Assembly: GCF_014194975.1 (NCBI RefSeq)
Contig: NZ_JACIAY010000015.1
Span: 1 to 64,000 of the forward strand
Direction of reading: 5' to 3'
DNA length: 64,000 bases
DNA from: Sphingomonas sp. BK580
GTDB lineage: Bacteria > Pseudomonadota > Alphaproteobacteria > Sphingomonadales > Sphingomonadaceae
This document shows positions 35,152 through 45,633 of the stretch, piece by piece; the first letter of the stretch is position 1; each line of letters starts with the position of its first letter. The notes below the pieces were generated by a model that saw only the letters and a list, made by a program, of their open reading frames with translations, searched no databases and had not been told where the DNA came from. Both the position numbers and the translations under genes were made by a program.

Positions 35152-36099
35152 ATGGGCCACGGTCACCATCACGCGCACGCGCATCACCACCACGATCACG
35201 AGTCGCACGGCCACCATCACCACGCCCCGCCGGAGCGCTGGGACCGTGCGTTCGCGATCGGGATCGGGCTCAACCTCGCCTATGTCGTCGCCGAGGGTGG
35301 TGCCGGGCTGATCCTCGGATCGATGGCGCTGCTCGCCGACGCGGGGCACAATCTCTCCGACGTGCTCGGCCTCGCGGTGGCCTGGGGAGGCGCGACGCTG
35401 GCGCGGGCGGCACCGTCGAAGCGATTCACCTACGGGCTGAAGGGTTCGACCATCCTCGCCGCGCTCGCCAACGCGCTGCTGCTGCTGGTGGCGATCGGCG
35501 CGATCGCGCTGGAGGCGGTGCACCGGTTCGGCGAACCGCAGCCGGTGCCGGGGCTGACCGTCTCGCTCGTCGCGGGCGCGGGGATCGCCGTGAACGCGGT
35601 CACCGCCTGGCTGTTCGCGCGCGGGCGCGAGGGCGACGTCAACATCAGGGGCGCCTATCTCCACATGCTCGCCGACGCGGTGGTGTCGGCGGGCGTGGTC
35701 GCCGCGGGGATCGCGCTCTATCTCACGGGCTTCGGCTGGATCGACCCGGCGGTGAGCCTCGTCATCGCCGCGGTGATCTTCTGGCAGACCTGGGGGCTGC
35801 TGCGCGAGACGGTGGAGATGGCGCTGGCGGCGGTGCCGCGCGGGATCGACTATGACGGCGTCAGCGGCGCGCTCGCCGGGCTTCCGGGGGTGGCCGCGAT
35901 CCACGACCTGCATATCTGGCCGATGTCGACGACCGAGCCGAGCCTCACCGCGCATCTCTGCATGCCGGGCGGCCACCCGGGCGACGGCTTCCTTCAGTCC
36001 GCGCAGGAGATGCTGCACGCGCGCTTCGGCATCGGGCACGCGACGCTGCAGGTGGAGACCGGGGCGCCGTGCGGGTTGGCGGACGAACGGACGGTGTGA
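35152..36099 (+). CDS. Cation diffusion facilitator family metal exporter
   Basis: An inner-membrane antiporter of 315 aa that exports Zn2+ or similar ions in exchange for protons. The N-terminus is a His-rich tail (14 His within the first 26 residues). Six transmembrane segments follow, with the metal-site motifs ADAGHNLSD in TM2 and HMLADAVVS in TM5, then a cytosolic C-terminal domain (LPGVAAIHDLHIWPMSTTE). The ATG at 35152 is the first codon consistent with the family N-terminus. It is monocistronic, and the palindromes after its stop separate it from the convergent small gene. Confidence 0.94.
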   Translation: MGHGHHHAHAHHHHDHESHGHHHHAPPERWDRAFAIGIGLNLAYVVAEGGAGLILGSMALLADAGHNLSDVLGLAVAWGGATLARAAPSKRFTYGLKGSTILAALANALLLLVAIGAIALEAVHRFGEPQPVPGLTVSLVAGAGIAVNAVTAWLFARGREGDVNIRGAYLHMLADAVVSAGVVAAGIALYLTGFGWIDPAVSLVIAAVIFWQTWGLLRETVEMALAAVPRGIDYDGVSGALAGLPGVAAIHDLHIWPMSTTEPSLTAHLCMPGGHPGDGFLQSAQEMLHARFGIGHATLQVETGAPCGLADERTV

Positions 36100-36102
36100 G
36101 CG

Positions 36103-36136
36103 GGCGCGGCGCGCTCAGCGAAGAGCGCGCCGCGCC
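36103..36136. terminator. Strong bidirectional hairpin
   Basis: A perfect 14-bp GC-only-type stem (36103-36116 with 36123-36136, loop AGCGAA) begins 4 nt after the exporter stop. A second palindrome, CTGTCGA/TCGACAG, follows at 36138-36153. It lies between convergent genes and lacks T tracts. Confidence 0.65.
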
Positions 36137-36194
36137 GCTGTCGAGGTCGACAGCTCGAGGTCTCGCTCAGCCCCGAGGGCGAGCGGCCCGCCGC

Positions 36195-36482
36195 TCAGTT
36201 GGCGGCGCCGGCGACGTTCGTCGGCAGCGGCTGGGCGGCGCGGAACGAGACCGGCACGCCGTTCGCCTGGCCCGACACGCGATCGCCGTTCACGACGAGG
36301 CGGAAGCGACCGCCGCGCCCGACCTCGCGGCCCTCGATCACGGTGCGCTGCGAGTCGAGCGCGCTGGTGGTGTACACATAGGTGTGACCGTCGCGGGTGA
36401 AGCTGCGCTCGGCCGGGGCGGCGGTCGCGGCGGTGGCGGTCAGCGCGGCGGCGGCAGCGGCGAGGATCGTGGCGGTGCGCAT
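36195..36482 (-). CDS. Small periplasmic protein, function unknown
   Basis: A protein of 95 aa with a signal peptide (MRTATILAAAAAALTATAATAA). The mature part of about 70 residues (SFTRDGHTYVYTTSALDSQR, then RVSGQANGVPVSF) looks like a small all-beta protein seen repeatedly in sphingomonads; no function is known to me. GGAG lies 9 nt before the ATG at 36482, which decides the start against a longer Cys-rich upstream frame. It is convergent with the metal exporter gene. Confidence 0.75.
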   Translation of the reverse strand: MRTATILAAAAAALTATAATAAPAERSFTRDGHTYVYTTSALDSQRTVIEGREVGRGGRFRLVVNGDRVSGQANGVPVSFRAAQPLPTNVAGAAN

Positions 36483-36660
36483 GAACGTTGCTCCAGCTGA
36501 GGGGGCGAGTGCCCGATTGATGCGTCGCAGCATGGATGGTGCGCCGCAACATGCGCAACTGAGTGATTCGCAAACGTGATTGCAGCGATTGCACCTGCGG
36601 GTCCGACCTACCGCGCGCCCTTTTGCGTCACCCCCGCGCATCGGCTAAGGCGCCGCCCCT

Positions 36661-38388
36661 ATGACGCTCTTCACTCGCTTCGCCGCTCACCTCGACGCCG
36701 CGCTCGACGCGCTCACCGCCGCCGGCACGCTGCCGGCCGGGCTCGACCGCCGCAACGTCACGGTGGAGCCGCCGCGTGATCCGAGCCACGGCGACCTCGC
36801 CACCAACGCCGCGATGGTCCTCGCCAAGCCGGCCGCGACCAACCCGCGCGCGCTCGCCGAGGCGCTGGCGGGCGAGCTGCGCGCGTTGACCGATGTGGCG
36901 GAAGTGAGCGTCGCCGGCCCCGGCTTCATCAACCTGCGGCTGCGCGATGACGTGTGGCGCGGCGAGATCGAGGCGATCCATGCGGCGGCGGCGGATTATG
37001 GTCGCTCGTCCGGCGGCGCCGGCGTCACGGTCAACATCGAGTATGTCTCGGCCAACCCGACCGGTCCGATGCACATGGGCCACTGCCGCGGCGCGGTGGT
37101 CGGCGACGCGCTGGCCAGCCTGCTCGAGTTCGCCGGGCACAAGGTGGTGCGCGAATATTACGTCAACGACGCTGGCGGGCAGGTCGACGTGCTCGCGCGG
37201 TCGGCGCACCTGCGCTACCGCGAGGCGCTCGGCGAGGATGTGGGCACGGTGCCCGAGGGGCTGTACCCCGGCGACTATCTCATCCCGGTCGGGCGCGCGC
37301 TGGCCGAGGAGTTCGGCGACCGTTACGCCGCCGCGCCCGAAGGCGAGTGGCTCGCGCTGTTCCGCGCGCGCGCGGTGGCGGCGATGCTGGTGCTGATCCG
37401 CGACGATTTGGCGCTGCTCGGCATCCACCACGACCTGTTCTCGTCCGAGGCGGAGCTGCAGGCGGCGGGCAAGCCCGAGGCGGCCGAGGCGTGGCTGCGC
37501 GCGCGCGACCTCGTTTACGACGGCGTGCTCGAGGCACCCAAGGGCGAGACGCCCGAGGACTGGGAGCCGGTCGAGCTGCCGCTGTTCCGCTCGAGCCGCT
37601 TCGGCGACGATCAGGACCGGCCGATCAAGAAGTCGAACGGCAGCTGGACCTATTTCGGCGCCGACCTCGCCTATCACTTCCAGAAGGCGCAGGGCGCGGA
37701 CGAGCTGATCGACATCTGGGGCGCGGACCATGCCGGCACCGTCAAGCGCATCCAGGCCGCGGTCGCGGCGCTGACCGAGGGGAAGACCCGCTTCGACGTC
37801 AAGCTGGTGCAGATGGTGCGGCTGCTGCGCGGCGGCGAGCCGGTGAAGATGTCGAAGCGCGCGGGCAATTTCGTCACGCTCGCCGACGTGGTGCGCGAGG
37901 TCGGCAAGGACGTGGTGCGCTTCACGATGCTCACCCGCCGCTCCGACGCGCAGATGGACTTCGACTTCGCCAAGGTGGTCGAGGCGTCGAAGGAGAACCC
38001 GGTATTCTACGTGCAGTACGCGCACGCGCGGGTGCACTCGCTCCACCGCCGCGCGGCCGAGGCGGGGATCAGCGCCGAGGCGGCCGACCTGTCCCGGCTT
38101 GATACGGAGGAGCTGGCGCTGGTGAAGCGCGCGGCACAGTTCCCGCGCGTGGTCGAGACCGCCGCCGCGGCGCGCGAGCCGCACCGCATTGCCTTCTATC
38201 TCTATGATCTGGCGGCGGAGTTCCACGCGCTGTGGAATGTCGGCAACGATCGGCCGGAGCGTCGCTTCCTCGTCCCGGAGGACGCTCAGGTCACCGCCGC
38301 GCGCTTGTCCTTGGCCGCCGCGATCGGCCAGATTATCCGCAACGGTCTCGCCATCATGGGCGTGGAGGCGGTCACGGAGATGCACTGA
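36661..38388 (+). CDS. argS: Arginyl-tRNA synthetase
   Basis: A class I synthetase of 575 aa. In order: the N-terminal Add-1 domain, the HIGH-type signature GPMHMGHCRGAV (near residue 138), the catalytic core with FGADLAYH and IDIWGADHAG, the second signature VKMSKRAGNFVTL, and the C-terminal DALR anticodon-binding domain (RIAFYLYDLAAEFHALWN). It charges tRNA-Arg in the cytoplasm. The stop overlaps the ATG of the SPOR gene by one base (TGATG), a coupling usual in sphingomonads. Confidence 0.97.
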   Translation: MTLFTRFAAHLDAALDALTAAGTLPAGLDRRNVTVEPPRDPSHGDLATNAAMVLAKPAATNPRALAEALAGELRALTDVAEVSVAGPGFINLRLRDDVWRGEIEAIHAAAADYGRSSGGAGVTVNIEYVSANPTGPMHMGHCRGAVVGDALASLLEFAGHKVVREYYVNDAGGQVDVLARSAHLRYREALGEDVGTVPEGLYPGDYLIPVGRALAEEFGDRYAAAPEGEWLALFRARAVAAMLVLIRDDLALLGIHHDLFSSEAELQAAGKPEAAEAWLRARDLVYDGVLEAPKGETPEDWEPVELPLFRSSRFGDDQDRPIKKSNGSWTYFGADLAYHFQKAQGADELIDIWGADHAGTVKRIQAAVAALTEGKTRFDVKLVQMVRLLRGGEPVKMSKRAGNFVTLADVVREVGKDVVRFTMLTRRSDAQMDFDFAKVVEASKENPVFYVQYAHARVHSLHRRAAEAGISAEAADLSRLDTEELALVKRAAQFPRVVETAAAAREPHRIAFYLYDLAAEFHALWNVGNDRPERRFLVPEDAQVTAARLSLAAAIGQIIRNGLAIMGVEAVTEMH

Positions 38389-39116
38389 TGTCGAGGTCTG
38401 GGTCGTTCGCGCGCGGCGACGAGGACCGGCTGCCCTGGCTCGAGACGGTCGAGCCGGACGAGCCCGAGGGCGCGCCAGTCGGCCGCGTGGTGCTGCTCGT
38501 GCTGCTGGGACTAGCGGTGCTCGGCGCGGTGCTGTTCGGACTGTATCACTATCAGCGCGGCGCGAGCGGCGAGGGTGGGCTGATCGCGGCGCCCGCAGGC
38601 GATTACAAGGTCCGTCCCGAGGAGCCCGGCGGGCTCAAGGTGGAGGGCGAGGGCGACTCCGCGATCGCCGCGAGCGCGGGCAGCAACGGCGCGGCGGCGA
38701 TCGATCTCTCGGCGGTGCCCGAGGCGCCGATCGCGCGCCCGAGTCCGGTGTCGAGCGCGACGCCGAGGCCGGGCGGCGGTGCGCCCTCGGTGAGCGCGGC
38801 GGTACCGCAGGCCGCGGCGCCGCTGCGCGCCGCGCGCCCCGTCGCCGCGCCGGTGCCGCGCGTGCCAGGAGCAGGGACGGGCGGAGCGCTGGTGCAGCTC
38901 GGCGCCTTCCCGACCGAGGCCGCGGCGAACGTCGCCTGGAGCGCGATCGCCAAGCGGTTCGGCTATGTCGCCGCGCTGGGCAAGGTGGTCCAGCCGGCGA
39001 CGGTGAACGGGCGCAACGTTTACCGGCTGCGGGTCAACGCCGGTAGCGCGGGCGCGGCGGCGGACCTGTGCGGGCGGCTCAAGGTGGCGGGCGAGGCCTG
39101 TTTCGTCACGGGGTGA
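38388..39116 (+). CDS. SPOR domain membrane protein
   Basis: A protein of 242 aa: a short cytoplasmic N-terminus, one transmembrane helix (VVLLVLLGLAVLGAVLFGLY, residues about 39-58), an Ala/Pro-rich periplasmic linker and a C-terminal SPOR domain (ALVQLGAFPTEAAANVAW to CFVTG). The pattern is FtsN-like: an inner-membrane protein whose SPOR domain binds septal glycan. It is translationally coupled to argS and followed by an intergenic palindromic repeat. Confidence 0.9.
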   Translation: MSRSGSFARGDEDRLPWLETVEPDEPEGAPVGRVVLLVLLGLAVLGAVLFGLYHYQRGASGEGGLIAAPAGDYKVRPEEPGGLKVEGEGDSAIAASAGSNGAAAIDLSAVPEAPIARPSPVSSATPRPGGGAPSVSAAVPQAAAPLRAARPVAAPVPRVPGAGTGGALVQLGAFPTEAAANVAWSAIAKRFGYVAALGKVVQPATVNGRNVYRLRVNAGSAGAAADLCGRLKVAGEACFVTG

Positions 39117-39148
39117 GGGAGCGCCGAGGGCGGTCTCGCGCCTAGTCT

Positions 39149-39243
39149 CCCCGTCATCGCGGCCTTTGGCGGGGACCCACATCTCCGCGAAGGCGGCGGC
39201 CGTTCGCGGCACCATGGATCCCGGCTCAAGGCCGGGATGACGA
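39149..39243. repeat. Interspersed palindromic repeat, family A copy 1
   Basis: The element runs from CGTCATCGCGGCC to the palindrome CCCGGCTCAAGGCCGGGATG with end GACG. Its inner part (CGGCACCATGGATCCC) matches the copies at 54326-54437 and 57073-57170. It lies between convergent argS/SPOR and uvrB genes, where it may also terminate transcription. Confidence 0.7.
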
Positions 39244-39272
39244 TGTTCCTGGCGGGATGAGCTTAGACAATC

Positions 39273-41456
<2,184 letters not shown>

Positions 41457-41719
41457 CCCGCTGATATGGGCGCGGGATGGGGCGGGGGGAAGGGTGTGGG
41501 GGCGGGGGAAGATGCTCGCCGCTGGCGGGAGGGAACCCCCGGACGCGGGGCGGTGTGGAAGGGGGCTCGCCCCGGCGGGCGGCTCGGATGCGGACCCGTC
41601 CCTCGGCCACTCGCTCCCGCATGCGGTTCCCTTTCCCGTGCCGGGACGATCTTCCTGCCCTCTTGCTCACGGACCGTTGCCACGCTACTGCGAGGCAGTC
41701 GCAATCTCGTGAGGTGACG

Positions 41720-42157
41720 ATGTACCGCTTCCTCGACCGGCCGCTCGATCAGCTCGACGAGCATCTCCATTTCCTCGTCAGCGCGATGCGCCACTGGACG
41801 ATGGCAACGCGCAGCGGCCGCTGCGCCTGCCGCGCGCTCGCCCCGGCGTTCGCCTGGCGCGGGGTGAGCGCCGCGCTGCCCGATTTCGCCGCGGCGATGG
41901 GGGCCTTCGACCGTGAGGGGAAGCGCTGGCTCCGCTTCGGTGCCGCGACCGCGCGCACGGTGAGCGACGACGAGGCGGTGCTGCTCGCGCTGATCGAGTC
42001 GGCGATGCGCGGCGAGCGCGGCGCGGCGCGGCGGATCGCGGCGACGCTCGTCACCGAACCCGCGCTCGCGCGCACCGTCACCGCGATCGAGTGGGTAGCA
42101 TTGCGCTTCCTCCAGGCGCCGCTGGCGCAGCGCGACGGCGTGCCGAGACAAGCCTGA
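41720..42157 (+). CDS. Conserved-looking hypothetical protein
   Basis: A helical, cytoplasmic protein of 145 aa (start MYRFLDRPLDQLDEHLHFLV, later FLQAPLAQRDGVPRQA). One feature is a CAC pair (RSGRCACRALAP, residues about 34-45) that could bind metal. No family is recognised. GAGGTG lies just before the ATG, and an inverted repeat, ACTGC-GAG-GCAGT, at 41687-41699 overlaps the likely promoter. It lies between uvrB (divergent) and fpr (same strand, 99 bp). Confidence 0.65.
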   Translation: MYRFLDRPLDQLDEHLHFLVSAMRHWTMATRSGRCACRALAPAFAWRGVSAALPDFAAAMGAFDREGKRWLRFGAATARTVSDDEAVLLALIESAMRGERGAARRIAATLVTEPALARTVTAIEWVALRFLQAPLAQRDGVPRQA

Positions 42158-42256
42158 CCCCGCGCACCCCAAGCCGACCTATGGTTGACCCTGCGCGCCC
42201 CGCGCCATAATGCGCCCCATTCGCCCGACATTCCCCGTTCTCAGACCGGATCGCCG

Positions 42257-43087
42257 ATGACCGACCTCCGCGCGCCAGTGCTCATTCCCGACTCCACCGC
42301 GTTTCACAGCGTGGCGGTCACCTGGGTGCGTCACTGGAACGAGCATCTGTTCAGCTTCGCGGTCGAGCGTCCCGCCTCGTTCCGCTTCCGCTCGGGCGAG
42401 TTCGTGATGATCGGCCTGCCCGGCGTCGAGGGAGAGGACGGCAAGGCCGCCAAGCCGATTATGCGCGCCTATTCGATCGCCAGTCCGGCCTGGGCCGAGG
42501 AGCTGGAGTTCCTCTCGATCAAGGTGCCGGGCGGCCCGCTGACCGGGCGGCTGCAGCAGATCGAGCCCGGCGACCAGGTCTATCTCGGCAAGAAGCCGAC
42601 CGGTACGTTGGTGCTCGACGCGTTGCTCGGCGGCAGGCGGCTGTTCCTGCTCTCGACCGGCACGGGGCTGGCGCCCTTCCTCAGCGTCGCGCGCGATCCC
42701 GACGTGTACGAGCGGTTCGACGAGATAGTGGTGGTCCACGGCGTCCGCCGCGTCGACGATCTCGCCTGGCGCGAGATGCTCGAGGCGCGGCTGGCGGAGG
42801 ATCCGCTGGTGTCGGAGCAGGCGGCGGCGCAGTTCCGCTACCTGCCGACGGTGACTCGCGAGGACTTCCCGGTGCAGGCGCGCATCCCCGCGCTGATCGA
42901 GGACGGTCGCCTGTTCGACGGGCTGGGCGGCGAGGCCAAGTTCGACCCGGAGAACGATCGGGTAATGCTGTGCGGCTCCACCGCGATGATCCGCGAGGTG
43001 GCGGGCATGCTCGAGCACCGGGGGCTGGTCGAGGGATCGAACGCCAACCCGGGCCAGTTCGTGATCGAGCGCGCCTTCGTCGACTGA
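42257..43087 (+). CDS. fpr: Ferredoxin-NADP+ reductase
   Basis: A flavoprotein of 276 aa of the bacterial FPR type. The FAD-binding domain has the RAYSIASPAW motif (R-x-Y-S) and the NADP domain has LLSTGTGLAPFLSVARD and later VMLCGSTAMI; the C-terminus ends in NPGQFVIERAFVD, close to the family end. It passes electrons between NADPH and ferredoxin or flavodoxin and is often induced by oxidative stress. The ATG at 42257 is preferred because the protein then aligns with known lengths. It could in principle supply reduced flavin or ferredoxin to other pathways, but there is no genetic link to the halogenases. Confidence 0.93.
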   Translation: MTDLRAPVLIPDSTAFHSVAVTWVRHWNEHLFSFAVERPASFRFRSGEFVMIGLPGVEGEDGKAAKPIMRAYSIASPAWAEELEFLSIKVPGGPLTGRLQQIEPGDQVYLGKKPTGTLVLDALLGGRRLFLLSTGTGLAPFLSVARDPDVYERFDEIVVVHGVRRVDDLAWREMLEARLAEDPLVSEQAAAQFRYLPTVTREDFPVQARIPALIEDGRLFDGLGGEAKFDPENDRVMLCGSTAMIREVAGMLEHRGLVEGSNANPGQFVIERAFVD

Positions 43088-43131
43088 GTGGGCGGGGGGC
43101 CGGCTCTCCGCCTCGCGGTCCCCCCGTTCTT

Positions 43132-43251
43132 CCGTCATCCTGAGCCCTGCGACAAGGCCAGGAGAGCCTTGGCCCAGGATGCACCGTTTCCGCGCACCGC
43201 CGGCCTGTGGACCCGCGAACGAGTGGACCCCCATCGCCGCCGGGGTGACGG
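43132..43251. repeat. Interspersed palindromic repeat, family A copy 2 (diverged)
   Basis: It begins CGTCATCCTGAG, has an AGGCC...GGCC palindrome and ends with GGGGTGACGG. The two ends match the other copies, while the middle is longer and less conserved. It lies between fpr and the class II aldolase gene. Confidence 0.5.
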
Positions 43252-43367
43252 CAGAGAGCAGCGGTAACTGGTCCGTCGGACTGCCGGTCGTTCGCCTGCT
43301 CGCCACCGCCCGCTGGCGACTCCGCCGCGCTTGCTCTACGCTGGCGCGAAAACGGAGGAGAGAGGCG

Positions 43368-44138
43368 ATGGCGACGCTCGCGTCGGTGGACACCGCGGCC
43401 TATGCGCCCGGCGAGTGGGAGGCGCGCGTCGATCTCGCCGCCGCTTATCGGTTGGTCGCGCTATACGGCTGGGATGACCTGATCTTCACCCATCTGTCAG
43501 CGCGCGTGCCCGGGCCCGAGCATCACTTCCTGATCAACCCGTACGACATGATGTTCGAGGAGATCACCGCCTCGGCGCTGGTCAAGATCGACGTCGACGG
43601 GCAGCCGGTCGGCCGCTCCGACCATCCGGTCAACCCGGCGGGCTTCACCATCCACTCCGCGATCCATATGGCGCGCGACGATGCGCGCGCGGTGATGCAC
43701 CTGCACACGCCGCACGGCCAGGCGGTGTCGGCGATGGCGTGCGGGCTGCTGCCGCACACCCAGACCGCGATGATCGCCAGCCACGACGTCGCCTATCACG
43801 ACTATGAGGGCATCGCGACCGACCTCGCCGAGCGCGAGCGGCTGGTCGCGGACCTCGGTGCCAAGAACGCGATGATCCTGCGCAACCATGGTACGCTGGC
43901 GGTCGGCAGCTCGGTCGCGGCCTGTTTCCTGCGGCTCTACTTCCTCGAGCGCGCGTGCCAGGCGCAGGTGCACATGCTCGCGGCGGGGCGCGACGGGCTC
44001 AACCCGCCGCCCGACGGGGTCGAGGAGAAGGTCGCGCATCAGGCTAGCCCGGCGGGGATGGGCATGGTGGCGCAGGCGCTCGCCTGGCCCGCGCTGCTGC
44101 GCAAGCTCGATCGGGCGAGTCCGGGATACCGGGATTGA
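43368..44138 (+). CDS. Class II aldolase/adducin family protein
   Basis: A metal-dependent aldolase-fold protein of 256 aa. Zinc ligands are in HLHTPHG (near residue 110) and near HDVAYHDYEG, with LRNHGTLAVG after that. Relatives include fuculose-1-phosphate aldolase, decarboxylases and adducin head domains; this single-domain cytoplasmic form is widespread and its substrate is unknown. The start ATG 43368 follows GGAGGAG at about 7 nt. It is monocistronic. Confidence 0.88.
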   Translation: MATLASVDTAAYAPGEWEARVDLAAAYRLVALYGWDDLIFTHLSARVPGPEHHFLINPYDMMFEEITASALVKIDVDGQPVGRSDHPVNPAGFTIHSAIHMARDDARAVMHLHTPHGQAVSAMACGLLPHTQTAMIASHDVAYHDYEGIATDLAERERLVADLGAKNAMILRNHGTLAVGSSVAACFLRLYFLERACQAQVHMLAAGRDGLNPPPDGVEEKVAHQASPAGMGMVAQALAWPALLRKLDRASPGYRD

Positions 44139-44243
44139 CCTTCAGTTCCCCGGCGACGGCCGGGGTCTAGCTGGGCAGGCGGAGGTGAGTCTCACGAACC
44201 TCCCCCGACGGGGCCGCGGCCTTCGCCGGGAAACGAGGAGGAG

Positions 44244-45389
44244 TCACACCTCGCCCTCGTCCACGTCGGGCGCCTCGTCCGCCGCCGCGCCGCCGCTCTC
44301 CAGCGCGGCCTCGTCGGCGGCGAGCGCGTCGGCGTCGGCCGCGGTGATGCCGAAGCGCGCCGCCACGTCGGGGGCGTAGCGCAGCAGGTCGGGGCGCAGC
44401 TTGAGCAGGCTGACGTCCTTGGCCTTGCCTTCCATCATCACGTCGAAGACCAGCCCCTCGGCCATGCGCATGAAGGTGGCGAACTCGAACGGGTTGGTGA
44501 AGTCGGCGTGCCCGGTCCACACCGGTGGGCGCAGCACCGTCTTCACGCGCGCGCCGGCCTTGACCGGCGCCTTGACCAACTCGCCCTTGCGCACCGTCTT
44601 GCCGCTGGCGCGCTGCTTGGCGGTGATCTTCTGCTTCACCTCGCGCATCTCGGTGCGCGGCGAGGAGAAGTGGATCTTGGGGCGCACGCCGGTCGGCCAG
44701 GTCGCCAGGAAGCGCTCCAGCGTCTCGCGCATGTCCAGCCCCTCGGGATTGAGACACCAGAAATGCTGGTAGTCGAAGATCAGCCGCACGCCGCAGCGCT
44801 CGTTGATCCACAGAGCGTCGGCGGCGGAGAAGCGCAGGTCGTCGTTCTCGAGCACCAGCCGCCGGCGCACGTGCTCCGGACAGCGCTCCCAGCCGCGCAG
44901 CCAGCGCTCGCGGCTGGCGTCATGATCGTCGTAGACGCCCCCGACGTGCGTCACCATCACCGCTTCCTCGTCCAGCCCCATGCGGTCGAGCATCTCGGCC
45001 TGCGACGACAGGTCCCAGATCGACTTGGCGGTGAGCGCGTCGTCGGGGCTGTTGAGCAGGACATATTGCGACGGATGGAACGACAGGCGGATGCCGAGCC
45101 CGCGCGCCTTGGCACCGAAAGCGGCGAGCTCGGCGTCGCTCTCGCGCACCATGTCGTGGAACTGCGGCATGTCCGGATGCGTGGCGTAGGGCGCCAGGTC
45201 GGACGAGAGCCGGTACATGTCGAGCCGCTCACTGGCGAGGTAGTCGAGCACCTTGTCGACCTGCTCGAGCGAGCATCTCAGATGCGGATTGGCCTGCCAG
45301 CGGCGCGTGTCGCCGCTCTTCAGGCCGGGCTTGCCCATCACCTTGACCGGGAAACCGAGGCGGAGCGGGTGATCGGGGGGCGTGGGCAT
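44244..45389 (-). CDS. uvsE: UV damage endonuclease UvsE (UVDE)
   Basis: A TIM-barrel repair endonuclease of 381 aa that nicks DNA 5' to UV photoproducts independently of UvrABC. Family motifs are RLSFHPSQYV (residues about 101-110), THVGGVYDD, LENDD, FDYQHFW and IHFSSPR. Two parts exceed the usual length of about 300: a Lys/Arg-rich insertion (about residues 247-285) after the HFSS motif, and an acidic C-terminal tail. The start ATG 45389 gives the family N-terminus LRLGFPVKV. It is convergent with the aldolase gene and transcribed away from hisZ. Confidence 0.92.
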   Translation of the reverse strand: MPTPPDHPLRLGFPVKVMGKPGLKSGDTRRWQANPHLRCSLEQVDKVLDYLASERLDMYRLSSDLAPYATHPDMPQFHDMVRESDAELAAFGAKARGLGIRLSFHPSQYVLLNSPDDALTAKSIWDLSSQAEMLDRMGLDEEAVMVTHVGGVYDDHDASRERWLRGWERCPEHVRRRLVLENDDLRFSAADALWINERCGVRLIFDYQHFWCLNPEGLDMRETLERFLATWPTGVRPKIHFSSPRTEMREVKQKITAKQRASGKTVRKGELVKAPVKAGARVKTVLRPPVWTGHADFTNPFEFATFMRMAEGLVFDVMMEGKAKDVSLLKLRPDLLRYAPDVAARFGITAADADALAADEAALESGGAAADEAPDVDEGEV

Positions 45390-45573
45390 GGCAGGGTAAC
45401 GCGGCGGGGCGCGCGCGGGTGCCGCGCCTTCACAATCACTTGCCGCTCACGGCTGGCCGTATGCCGGCGAGGTTGACGGCGGCGCGCGCAGCGACCAATC
45501 GGGCGGCGACCGGCGGACAGCAGGGCTCGAGGCGCGCGGCCATCGGGTGCGCCGCCGCAACGCGAACGGGACG

Positions 45574-45633
45574 ATGACGATGACGCCTCACCCCTGCCTC
45601 CTCGTGGCGGACGAGCGGGAGCGTCGCGCGTGA
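45574..45633 (+). CDS. Possible 19-residue leader ORF before hisZ
   Basis: A frame beginning MTMTPHPC and ending RERRA stops at a TGA that overlaps the GTG start of hisZ (GTGA, 45630-45633). It could couple hisZ translation to upstream ribosomes. It is not His-rich, so a classical his attenuator peptide is not supported. Confidence 0.3.
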   Translation: MTMTPHPCLLVADERERRA

